Shown here piece by piece: positions 1 through 7,728 of a DNA stretch of 64,000 nt. Location of the stretch: the NCBI RefSeq assembly GCF_000568405.1, contig NZ_ARZY01000020.1, forward strand, positions 25,065 through 89,064. Reading direction: 5' to 3'. Each line of letters starts with the position of its first letter. Positions within the stretch are counted from its first letter, which is position 1. The translations under genes and the position numbers were made by a program. The notes beneath the pieces are model-generated. The model saw nothing but the letters and a program-made list of their open reading frames with translations. It made no database searches and had not been told where the DNA came from. Source of the DNA: Catenovulum agarivorans DS-2 (GTDB lineage: Bacteria > Pseudomonadota > Gammaproteobacteria > Enterobacterales > Alteromonadaceae).

Positions 1-846
1 GTTGGTGAGACAGTTACTGACACCAACGGTGAGTATACCTTAAATATCACTAACACTAGTGCATTTGGTAAAGTGATTGTAGTACGTATTATCGCTAACT
101 CTACTTCTTCTATGGATTGTGACGTTTATGATGACGCTGGCAATGAAGATTGTTCGTTCGCTTTGGATGGTACAGAACTTAAAACAATTGCTGTAGCTCC
201 AGTTCCTGCGGAAGGCGAAACAAGCGTTGCTTTGCCTGATGTAGACGCAAGTGCTTTATCAACCATTACTGTTGAGTTGATGGAAGCCGATGAGACATTG
301 ACTGAGTCGACTACAGCTGCTGAACTATCAACTAAAGCTAAAGCAGCTTCAAAAGGTGTTGCGACTATTTTAGGCTTAAAAGAGTCTGATATCGGTGCAG
401 ACGTCGACTTTACTAAATTGAAGCTTGGTACAGCTAAACAAGGTAACGCCAAATTTGTCGCTTTGTCAGACGCGGGTAAAAAATTGGCTTCAGTTAATGC
501 GGCATTGGGTGGTTTAGCAGCTTCAGGTGAAAACCTAGGTCAAAAGATCAAAGAAGTAGCTACTACAATCAAAAGTGCTGTACAACTACCTTCAGCTGTA
601 AACGATGCAGTTGTTACTATCGTTAAAAATGTTGCAACTGTTGTTAAGGCTCAAGTTACTCAGAGCTCAACAAAAACAAACACAACAGCACCTACTACTA
701 AAAATCCTGATACAGTGACAGTTGATACTGTTAAAAACGATGCTCAAGACGCTCGTGAGGCGATTGTTGAAGGTGGTGGTAACCCAGGTGGAACTGGTGG
801 TACTGGTAGTACTGGCGGTGGCAACACTGGTGGTAGCAATACCTAA
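1..846 (+). CDS. C-terminal part of a secreted-type hypothetical protein with a Gly-rich tail
   Basis: The reading frame is open from base 1 to the stop at 844-846, so the gene starts upstream of the window; only 281 codons are visible. The first residues (TDTNGEYTLNI) look like the end of a carboxypeptidase-regulatory or Cna-B-like beta-sandwich repeat, a fold common in surface and secreted proteins. The middle is rich in Ala, Val, Thr and Lys with helical character. The last 30 residues are almost entirely Gly, Thr, Ser and Asn, as in flexible linkers. Two Cys lie close together in DCDVYDDAGNEDC. No catalytic motif is seen and no function is assigned. A strong terminator follows directly, so this is the last gene of its transcript. 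Confidence 0.75.
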   Translation, partial: VGETVTDTNGEYTLNITNTSAFGKVIVVRIIANSTSSMDCDVYDDAGNEDCSFALDGTELKTIAVAPVPAEGETSVALPDVDASALSTITVELMEADETLTESTTAAELSTKAKAASKGVATILGLKESDIGADVDFTKLKLGTAKQGNAKFVALSDAGKKLASVNAALGGLAASGENLGQKIKEVATTIKSAVQLPSAVNDAVVTIVKNVATVVKAQVTQSSTKTNTTAPTTKNPDTVTVDTVKNDAQDAREAIVEGGGNPGGTGGTGSTGGGNTGGSNT

Positions 847-870
847 TATCTAGGTAGCTAGCAAATTCAA

Positions 871-894
871 AACCCGACGTAAGTCGGGTTTTTT
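871..894 (+). terminator. Rho-independent terminator of the Gly-rich protein gene
   Basis: A perfect 8-bp stem (AACCCGAC/GTCGGGTT) with a GTAA loop is followed by a T run. It starts 25 bases after the stop codon at 844-846. Confidence 0.9.
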
Positions 895-1131
895 GTTTTT
901 AGCGGTTTGTTTTTTGATTTTGTGCTTGCCAAATATGCACAGTTCAAGCTAGCTGGTTTGATTTAGTAGTGTAAGGCTATCAATTGGTGAGAAGTAGACG
1001 AAATGGTTCAAGCGTATTTAGATACGGCAAAATACCTTTTAGTATTAAGCCGTGTTTATCCAGTTTGTATTAACTATTCTGAGTTGGAATTTGGTTAGGC
1101 TACTTAATTAAAGGCTGAATCATGTTAGCGA

Positions 1132-2355
1132 CTAACTCGCCGCTAACTCGCTTGCTCTATCGTTCGACCATTGAATGGCTGTGTGGTAGTAGTCTGGGAC
1201 TAAATCTGAATTAAGCTGCAGTTCATGTATCAGTGCAGTTGCTTGAGACCAGTCTGCTTTTTCGTAATGCTCAACTAAATCTAAATAGCTGGCTAATAAA
1301 CCTTGACGCTCAATTAGCGCTGTTTTTATTTCTTGCGCTAATGGTAGTTTAGTCATGATGCTTTCGATCGGTTCATCCAAAATAGCATCAATCACTGACA
1401 GCATACCAGTTAAAAAGGCGGTTGAAGAGTCTTTAAGCTGACCATGGTCTTTTGCTAAAGATTCGCAAAAGTGTGCTCTGCTCATAGATAATCGAATCAG
1501 TTCAACAGGCTTATCTGAGTTAATTTGTGCGGCAAATAATACTGCCAAAAACTTTTTCAATTCGGCTTGGCCTAATACAACCAAAGCTTGTTTGATGGTT
1601 TCGATATCGCCGCGCCTTTTAAATATCGCTGAATTGGCATAACGCAATAGTTTAAAAGACAAGGTTACATCACGTTGGAAAATGTTAATGATGGCTGCTA
1701 AGTCCATTTCGGCTTTAGACGATTCATATAACAGCTCAGCAAGGCTCATTTGCGAAGGTGCCAGAGCTCGGCTTTGCATAACTTCAGGCTCGCTGAAAAA
1801 GTATCCTTGAAAGTAGGTAAATCCCCATTCAAGCGCACTATTGAATTCTTCGTAGGTTTCCACTTTTTCAGCCAATAGTTTGATAGAAAACTTACGCGCA
1901 ATTTTGCCTATTTGCTGAATTTCTTCACTAGTGGATTCTCTAAAGTCGACTTTTATGATGTCAACATAAGGGAAAAAGTGCAACCAAACTGGGTCATGTA
2001 CATAGTCGTCTAGTGCTATGGTATAACCCTCTTGTTTTAATTCGGTAACGGCATTTAGCAACTTTTTGGTTGGTCTAGCTGTTTCTAGAATTTCCACAAC
2101 CAACTGTTCTTTTGGGATTAAGCTTGGAAATTTTTTAATCAATAGCTCGTCAGAAAAATTGATAAAAGCAGGGTGTTGGTCGGTAAAGTCCTCCAACCCA
2201 AGATTAAACTGGCTTGCTTCTATGAGTTTAGAAGTCGCCTGGTCTCCGTCTATATTCGGGAAGACATTTTCTAAGCTATCTCTAAACAACAGCTCGTAAG
2301 CGAATAATTGTTTATTTTGGTCGAAAATGGGTTGTCTTGCAGCGTAAAAAAACAT
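1132..2355 (-). CDS. EAL-HDOD signalling protein (YuxH/CdgJ-type)
   Basis: This 407-residue protein has an N-terminal EAL-like domain (about 1-205) and a C-terminal HDOD domain (about 200-385). EAL landmarks are partly kept: ELLFR in place of EAL, INFS, EILE, ALDDY, IKVDF, AEKVET and FQGYFF. The loop that normally reads DFGTGYSS is replaced by DDYVHDPVW. Members of this class usually do not hydrolyse cyclic-di-GMP and act through protein contacts, often on motility. The HDOD part shows DVTLSFKLLRYANSA but not a catalytic HD pair. No transmembrane segment is present, so it is cytoplasmic. It is transcribed alone, divergently from the patatin gene. Lack of activity is inferred from the altered loop. 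Confidence 0.85.
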   Translation of the reverse strand: MFFYAARQPIFDQNKQLFAYELLFRDSLENVFPNIDGDQATSKLIEASQFNLGLEDFTDQHPAFINFSDELLIKKFPSLIPKEQLVVEILETARPTKKLLNAVTELKQEGYTIALDDYVHDPVWLHFFPYVDIIKVDFRESTSEEIQQIGKIARKFSIKLLAEKVETYEEFNSALEWGFTYFQGYFFSEPEVMQSRALAPSQMSLAELLYESSKAEMDLAAIINIFQRDVTLSFKLLRYANSAIFKRRGDIETIKQALVVLGQAELKKFLAVLFAAQINSDKPVELIRLSMSRAHFCESLAKDHGQLKDSSTAFLTGMLSVIDAILDEPIESIMTKLPLAQEIKTALIERQGLLASYLDLVEHYEKADWSQATALIHELQLNSDLVPDYYHTAIQWSNDRASELAAS

Positions 2356-2548
2356 CTATGTATCCAAAACTAAAATTATTTAAATTAATTTATGCGTACA
2401 GCCCTTAATTATCGCAATAACATCCGTGAGAGTGTGTAATGCAACACATGCTTAACAACATGATTAGATATTCTCGTTTATTTGATTATAAATCAAGTTT
2501 TTTGTCCTGCACTGCAAATATGTATTTCTTTTCTTACAAAGAGTAGAA

Positions 2549-2572
2549 TAAATTTACTTTTGGGTAAATTTA
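2549..2572 (+). repeat. AT-rich 9-bp inverted repeat just before the patatin start codon
   Basis: TAAATTTAC and GTAAATTTA form a perfect 9-bp inverted repeat with a 6-base loop. It ends 9 bases before the ATG at 2582, where a Shine-Dalgarno would sit. No good Shine-Dalgarno is visible, so the hairpin or operator could affect initiation. Its role is unknown. Confidence 0.5.
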
Positions 2573-2581
2573 TATTCAGTA

Positions 2582-3541
2582 ATGCAGAAAAAACCAGCGT
2601 ACAAACTAGGTTTAGCCCTAGGTAGTGGAGCAGCAAGAGGGTGGGCGTTGATCGGTATTTTACGCGCGCTTGACAATCTAGGTGTAAAACCTGATGTCAT
2701 TGCTGGTTGTTCAATTGGCTCCCTTGTTGGTGCCGCTTATGCCACGCATAAGCTACCTGAGCTTGAAGAATGGGCGGTGTCTTTGGACACATGGAGTGTT
2801 GTACGCTTGCTTGATTGGGGAATGGGGCGGGGCGGTATTGTTTCCGGTGGACGTTTGTATAACCGCTTGGAAGAGACAATCGGTAAATTAAAAATTGAAG
2901 AATGCCTGATTGAGTATGCTGCGGTTGCAACCGAGTTGTATACAGGTCGGGAACATGTGTTTACCAGCGGCTCGATATTACAAGCAATTCGCGCATCATG
3001 TGCGATACCTGGTTTGTTGTCGCCACAGTATATTGATGGCCACTGGATGGTCGACGGGGCGGTTGTGAATCCTGTGCCGGTATCTATTTGCCGAGCGTTA
3101 GGTGCAAGCCATGTCATTGCTGTTGATTTAAATTGTGGACGCTTAACCCCTGCGCATGATCCTTCGCTTGATGTTAGAAACAACGCGCCCGTTGAAAAAG
3201 ACCAAAACAGTGACAGCGCGAATGCTTATGATCAACAACCAAATAAGTTTCAAGATTTATTAGGGGAAAGCAAAGGCTTTTTAGAGCAGTGGGTCAAAAA
3301 AATCTCTGTTGGTAACAATCAATCTCCTGGAATGGTTGCAGTTGCAACCAGCGCTATCGATATTATGCAAAACCACATTACTCGGAGCCGGTTGATGGCT
3401 GATCCGCCTGAAATCTTATTGCAACCTAAAGTATCTCATATTGGCATTTTAGAGTTTAACCGTGCGGCGGAAGCCATTAAAATAGGTGAGCAAGCCGTCG
3501 CGCAAATCGCACATTTGTTAGCTGACTATCGGAGGTCATAA
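2582..3541 (+). CDS. rssA: Patatin-like phospholipase, RssA family
   Basis: A predicted serine lipid acyl hydrolase of the patatin/NTE group, 319 residues long. The oxyanion-hole glycines (GSGAARGW) lie at about 14-21. The nucleophile elbow GCSIGS puts the catalytic Ser at 44, and the DGA motif puts the dyad Asp at 158. No signal peptide is seen, which suggests a cytoplasmic or membrane-associated enzyme. A polar stretch at about 190-225 (Asp, Asn and Gln rich) looks like an insertion. The RssA name rests on overall resemblance; substrate and role are not established for the family. The pqi genes follow 8 bases later on the same strand, so it may share their transcript. Confidence 0.8.
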   Translation: MQKKPAYKLGLALGSGAARGWALIGILRALDNLGVKPDVIAGCSIGSLVGAAYATHKLPELEEWAVSLDTWSVVRLLDWGMGRGGIVSGGRLYNRLEETIGKLKIEECLIEYAAVATELYTGREHVFTSGSILQAIRASCAIPGLLSPQYIDGHWMVDGAVVNPVPVSICRALGASHVIAVDLNCGRLTPAHDPSLDVRNNAPVEKDQNSDSANAYDQQPNKFQDLLGESKGFLEQWVKKISVGNNQSPGMVAVATSAIDIMQNHITRSRLMADPPEILLQPKVSHIGILEFNRAAEAIKIGEQAVAQIAHLLADYRRS

Positions 3542-3549
3542 ATTAGCTG

Positions 3550-4185
3550 ATGCGAAACTATATCGCCTGCGAGCACTGTGATTTGTTGATGGAGTATCCG
3601 ATTCTTAGTCATTCACAACAAGCACATTGCCAACGTTGTGGTAACCACTTAATGTCTAGGCCTAAGCATAGCTTGCAATTTACGCTATCTTTTGCCATTG
3701 CATGCTTTATTTTATTTTTAACCGCTAATTTTTTCCCCATGATTTCTGCCGAGCAGGCCGGCTTTCATAATCAAATGAAGTTGTTTGAAGCCGCGTACGC
3801 TTTTTTTATTCACGGCGAGTGGATGCTTAGCGCCATTGTGCTGTTTGTGGTTATTTTAATGCCGCTGGTGTTATTGGCGATGATAGCCTATTTACTGTTA
3901 CCTATGATTTTTTTTCGAACGATATTGCCCTACACAAACCCGGTTGCGCGCTTAGTTTTTTCGTTGCAAAAATGGTCAATGGTTGATGTGTACCTAGTGG
4001 CTATGCTCGCTAGTGTTACTAAGCTCACTTCAATGGTGACTATTGAACTCGGTATTGGTATTTGGGCTTATATTGCTTTTAGCTTGTGTTTGTCGGCAGC
4101 ACTTGCCAATTTGGATAAACAAAGGTTTTGGCGCTACATGGATAAAATAAAATGTCATCAGATACTAAAACAGCAGCAGCTTTAA
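3550..4185 (+). CDS. pqiA: Paraquat-inducible protein A, first half (PqiA domain protein)
   Basis: A 211-residue inner-membrane protein. A zinc-ribbon-like Cys set (C7, C10, C27, C30) is followed by about four hydrophobic segments. This is one PqiA domain. Enterobacterial PqiA and YebS are about 420-residue proteins with two such domains; here the domains are separate genes. PqiA is the inner-membrane partner of the MCE protein PqiB in lipid transport between the two membranes. The 3' end overlaps the next gene by 34 bases in another frame, which suggests translational coupling. Confidence 0.85.
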   Translation: MRNYIACEHCDLLMEYPILSHSQQAHCQRCGNHLMSRPKHSLQFTLSFAIACFILFLTANFFPMISAEQAGFHNQMKLFEAAYAFFIHGEWMLSAIVLFVVILMPLVLLAMIAYLLLPMIFFRTILPYTNPVARLVFSLQKWSMVDVYLVAMLASVTKLTSMVTIELGIGIWAYIAFSLCLSAALANLDKQRFWRYMDKIKCHQILKQQQL

Positions 4186-4763
4186 ACCTTACTTTATGCC
4201 TGCACTGCCATAAACTCAATCCAAGTTCATGGAGTGTGTGTAGTCGTTGTGGCGGCAAAATATATCCACGTAAACCTAAATCATTACAAATTTCCCTCGC
4301 ATGGATTGTAACGGCCATCGTCTTTTATATCCCAGCAAACATTTTCCCCGTAATGAGTACTTATGCTTTTGGGCGTGAATCAGCGAGCACAATAATCGGA
4401 GGTATTTTTGAACTGTGGGAGCAAAAGTCTTATTTTATTGCGTCGATTATTTTTGTGGCCAGTATTGTTATCCCGATAGTTAAAATATTAATCTTGTTGT
4501 GGTTATGCTTGTCTCTTAAACTAAATTTAACAGAGACATTGCGGTTTCGTACCCATTTATATCGACTGACCTTATGGGTTGGGCGTTGGTCTATGATTGA
4601 TGTTTTTGTCGTTGCAATACTGGTTGCGCTACTGCAATTGGGTGGCATGCTGTCGATTCAACCAACTGTTGGTAGTTTAGCCTTTGCGTCTGTGGTTATT
4701 GCTACTATGCTAGCGGCTGAGGCTTTTGATCCAAGGTTAATATGGGACCATTTACAAGATTAG
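4152..4763 (+). CDS. pqiA: Paraquat-inducible protein A, second half (PqiA domain protein)
   Basis: A 203-residue second PqiA domain with its own CxxC pairs (C16/C19 and C30/C33) and about four membrane segments, including the typical WSMIDVFVVAILVALLQLG stretch. It begins inside the end of the first half and stops 7 bases before pqiB. It is full length for one domain and shows no sign of decay, so the split looks natural rather than a frameshift. The pair probably works together in the Pqi lipid-transport complex. Confidence 0.85.
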   Translation: MSSDTKTAAALNLTLCLHCHKLNPSSWSVCSRCGGKIYPRKPKSLQISLAWIVTAIVFYIPANIFPVMSTYAFGRESASTIIGGIFELWEQKSYFIASIIFVASIVIPIVKILILLWLCLSLKLNLTETLRFRTHLYRLTLWVGRWSMIDVFVVAILVALLQLGGMLSIQPTVGSLAFASVVIATMLAAEAFDPRLIWDHLQD

Positions 4764-4770
4764 GAAGTAT

Positions 4771-6429
4771 ATGCAAGCACCATTGGTAACTAAAACAACA
4801 AAATTATCATCTGTATGGCTTATTCCGTTTTTAGCGTTATCTATTAGCTTATGGTTTGTAACTCAACATTACATGAATCGGGGCACTGAAATTCAAATTA
4901 GATTTGCTAGTGCTGAAGGGGTTGAAGCAGGCAAAACACAAATTAAAACTTTGAACGTAGATGTTGGTGTTGTTACGCAAGTTGAAATTAATCGAGATCT
5001 AACAACGGTGAATGTCACAGCTCGCATCAAACCACAAGCAGAAAATTTACTGCGGCAAGACTCAAAATTTTGGGTGGTTAAACCCCGTATTGGCTCTAAG
5101 GGTGTGTCTGGTTTAACCACTATCCTCTCTGGTGCTTATATCGAACTTGAACCAGGTAAAGACTACCCAGGCAAAACTGATTTTATCGGCCTGGATAACC
5201 CACCATTAACCCGTACCAATAAGCAAGGACTTAACCTTTATTTGATTAGCGACAGTGTTAAGGCGTTAAATGCTGGTGATCCTGTCGTGCATAAAGGATT
5301 CGAAGTCGGTCAAATCACTCAAATTGAAGTGCTTAATTCCAACCGGATTAAAACCAATATTTTTATTGAGTCACCTTATGATCAAATGGTGACCAGTAAT
5401 AGTCGATTTTATAATAGCAGTGGCATTAGTTTTGCTGTCAACGCCCAAGGTATTGAAGTTTTTTCTGATGCGATTGAAAGTACGTTAACTGGAGGCATTG
5501 CGTTTGATCTACCTAAAGGTGTCGCACCTGGCGAGGCCATTAATGATGGTGCTGAGTTTCAGTTATATCCAAATCAGTTGGCAATGGAGAAACATCCATT
5601 TAAACACAGCGTTGAGTTCTTATTATTGTTTAATCGCTCGATTCGAGGGTTGAACTTAGGTGAGTTTGTTGAGTACCGTGGTGTACCTGTCGGCACTGTG
5701 GTTGATATTGGATTTTCGTATTTGGCGAAAAATCGTTTTGAACAGGCGGATAAACCTCACGTTCCAGTGTTAATTCGCATTGATCCTGCACGTTTGATGG
5801 GGCATGACACACCGCAAGCACAACAAGATATGTTAACTGCGTTGGACAAGCACATAAATAACGGTCTGAAGGCAGCGTTAAAAACAGGCAGTTTAGTCAC
5901 GGGGCAAAGTTACATTCAGCTAGACTTTTATCCAAATATTGAAGTGGAGCATTCAGCTTTAGCACAAATTTCAGGTTATCGTACCATCCCAACCACACAT
6001 GATGATCTAGACTCAATGCTGTCAGATATCGGTGTGTTTGCCAATAAACTGGCTAATATTCCAGTCGGAAAAACCTTTGAGCAAATTGATTCGACTTTGC
6101 TGGGTGCACAGCAGTTGATAGCACAAGCTGAAGCTACACTGGCACAATTTCAACAGCTTTCACAATCGGCAGATGGGTATATGCAAAACCCCGAGATGCA
6201 GGCATTACCACAAAGGATATCTAATTTGCTAAATCAACTGACGACACTTGTTGATAGAATAGCCAAGTCTGATGGAACAATGGCAGGTGTAGAGCAGACA
6301 ATATATAAATTGAACCAAACGCTTGATAGTGTAAAACAAGTAGCCGATACGCTAGAAAGTAAACCAGATTCGCTATTGTTTAGCCAACCAAAACAGTCAG
6401 ATCCTATTCCAGGAGCAAGTAACCAATGA
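4771..6429 (+). CDS. pqiB: PqiB, MCE-domain lipid transport protein
   Basis: A 552-residue protein with one N-terminal membrane anchor (about 13-32) and a periplasmic part with three MCE/MlaD-like repeats. Repeat signs are TQIKTLNVDVGVVTQVEI near 50, KGFEVGQITQIEV near 170 and YRGVPVGTVVDIGF near 300. A C-terminal coiled coil rich in Gln and Leu follows (about 420-540). Known PqiB forms a hexameric syringe whose coiled coil makes a tube across the periplasm for phospholipid movement. It overlaps pqiC by 4 bases (ATGA), which implies coupled translation. Confidence 0.92.
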   Translation: MQAPLVTKTTKLSSVWLIPFLALSISLWFVTQHYMNRGTEIQIRFASAEGVEAGKTQIKTLNVDVGVVTQVEINRDLTTVNVTARIKPQAENLLRQDSKFWVVKPRIGSKGVSGLTTILSGAYIELEPGKDYPGKTDFIGLDNPPLTRTNKQGLNLYLISDSVKALNAGDPVVHKGFEVGQITQIEVLNSNRIKTNIFIESPYDQMVTSNSRFYNSSGISFAVNAQGIEVFSDAIESTLTGGIAFDLPKGVAPGEAINDGAEFQLYPNQLAMEKHPFKHSVEFLLLFNRSIRGLNLGEFVEYRGVPVGTVVDIGFSYLAKNRFEQADKPHVPVLIRIDPARLMGHDTPQAQQDMLTALDKHINNGLKAALKTGSLVTGQSYIQLDFYPNIEVEHSALAQISGYRTIPTTHDDLDSMLSDIGVFANKLANIPVGKTFEQIDSTLLGAQQLIAQAEATLAQFQQLSQSADGYMQNPEMQALPQRISNLLNQLTTLVDRIAKSDGTMAGVEQTIYKLNQTLDSVKQVADTLESKPDSLLFSQPKQSDPIPGASNQ

Positions 6430-6947
6430 TACGTAAGCTTTTTTCTATCGTAGCAGTTTTATCGGCAATGACAGCTTGCAGTTCAGCGCCCGAGTCTAGC
6501 ATTCAACATTATATTTTGCCGATAAATAGCCAGCAACAATCACAATTAAAGACCGCAGCGGCAGGTATTCCACAGCCACCACAAGTTGAAGTGACATTAG
6601 CGCCATATTTGGCGAAAGAGAATGTAGTTGTAGTGCAAGGGCAGACCCAAGTCATTTATGCCCATTACCATAGATGGGCGCAGCCGCTAGACTATATGAT
6701 TGAAGATTTTATGCGCAAAGCCATTGTACCCAATAGTCATGTTAAACAGTTAAAGCTCAAGTTTGATAAATTACATGCTAATTTGCAGGGGCAGGTGACT
6801 CTGCAGGGAGAATATTCATTAAATACAGGTTTGCAGCAGGTGTTTTTAATTGAGCTTGAGCAGCCTAGAGCAGGATACCCTGCTATGGTTGAAACCGTTG
6901 CGCAAGGTTTACAGCAGTTATCCGAGCAAATCTTAGCGCATCAATAA
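6426..6947 (+). CDS. pqiC: PqiC, outer-membrane lipoprotein of the Pqi system
   Basis: A 173-residue protein with a lipoprotein signal peptide (lipobox AMTAC, lipidated Cys near 19) and an ABC-transport-auxiliary-lipoprotein fold. A family-like stretch is VVVQGQTQVIYAHYHRWAQP. PqiC caps the PqiB tube at the outer membrane. It is the last gene of the pqi set, and 214 bases separate it from yfiR. I see no clear terminator behind it. Confidence 0.85.
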   Translation: MIRKLFSIVAVLSAMTACSSAPESSIQHYILPINSQQQSQLKTAAAGIPQPPQVEVTLAPYLAKENVVVVQGQTQVIYAHYHRWAQPLDYMIEDFMRKAIVPNSHVKQLKLKFDKLHANLQGQVTLQGEYSLNTGLQQVFLIELEQPRAGYPAMVETVAQGLQQLSEQILAHQ

Positions 6948-7161
6948 AGTGATTTTTACTATCGAAAATGCAATTAAGTTGTTAAACTTTATAGGTTTTA
7001 TGAATAAACTTAGTTGCGGCTAGAGTTTCTTTATTGGTCTTCAATACTGGTAAAATGACACTGTATGTATCATGCTTAAGGCTGACATAATATTGTGGCC
7101 TAATTCACAAATTGCAGTATTCACCACTCATGGAGAAGGTGATAAGGGCTATGGACACTAA

Positions 7162-7728
7162 ATGACTTTTACGAACAAATTAACTTGTCTACCGCTGTTG
7201 CTTGCTTGCATGCTGCTTTTGAGCGCGGGGTTGTATGTCAAACCTGCTGCTGCGCTAATGAATCAGCCAGACGAAGCGAGCTTGCGTGCAGCTGTAATAG
7301 TAGGGATTTTACGTTATACCAAAATACCCATTAAAGCCGCTACGAATGAAATTCGTTTATGCTCAGTGGGTAAACCTTACTCGGAAAATAAGTTGCAGCA
7401 AGTTTCTGCCAGCTTGAGAGTTCAGCAGAATACGCTCAACTTTTCTGTAATGGATAATTCAGACGTATCTTTACAGGCCATCAATTTATGTGATGTTTTG
7501 ATCATTGGTGGTGCTTATAACCCGAGCAAAGCGCTGCTTGCTGATTATTCTGGGTTGAGTATATGTGATACTTGCACCGAGCTAAAATCAAGTTATGTGG
7601 TTGAGTTAATCAAAGCTGATAAACGCATCGGTTTTAACGTCAATCTGTTTTTGGCGGACAGTCGCAAGGTTAGTTTTAGTTCATCATTGCTTGAGTTGGC
7701 GAGTAACATCATTAGGTCTGAGCAATGA
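7162..7728 (+). CDS. yfiR: YfiR-family periplasmic regulator
   Basis: A 188-residue protein with an N-terminal signal peptide (hydrophobic 8-30, cleavage near AAA-LM) and a YfiR/DUF4154 domain. Four Cys (SICDTC and two others) may form disulfides, as known for YfiR. In the YfiBNR system YfiR binds the periplasmic part of the diguanylate cyclase YfiN and holds it off. It overlaps the next gene by 4 bases (ATGA), and that gene encodes a YfiN-like cyclase, so the pairing is clear. The YfiB outer-membrane partner is not next to them. Confidence 0.85.
   Translation: MTFTNKLTCLPLLLACMLLLSAGLYVKPAAALMNQPDEASLRAAVIVGILRYTKIPIKAATNEIRLCSVGKPYSENKLQQVSASLRVQQNTLNFSVMDNSDVSLQAINLCDVLIIGGAYNPSKALLADYSGLSICDTCTELKSSYVVELIKADKRIGFNVNLFLADSRKVSFSSSLLELASNIIRSEQ

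Noticed and set aside
1003..1098. 31-codon ORF between the first terminator and the EAL-HDOD gene
   Set aside because: Weak ribosome site and no recognisable features; chance is enough.
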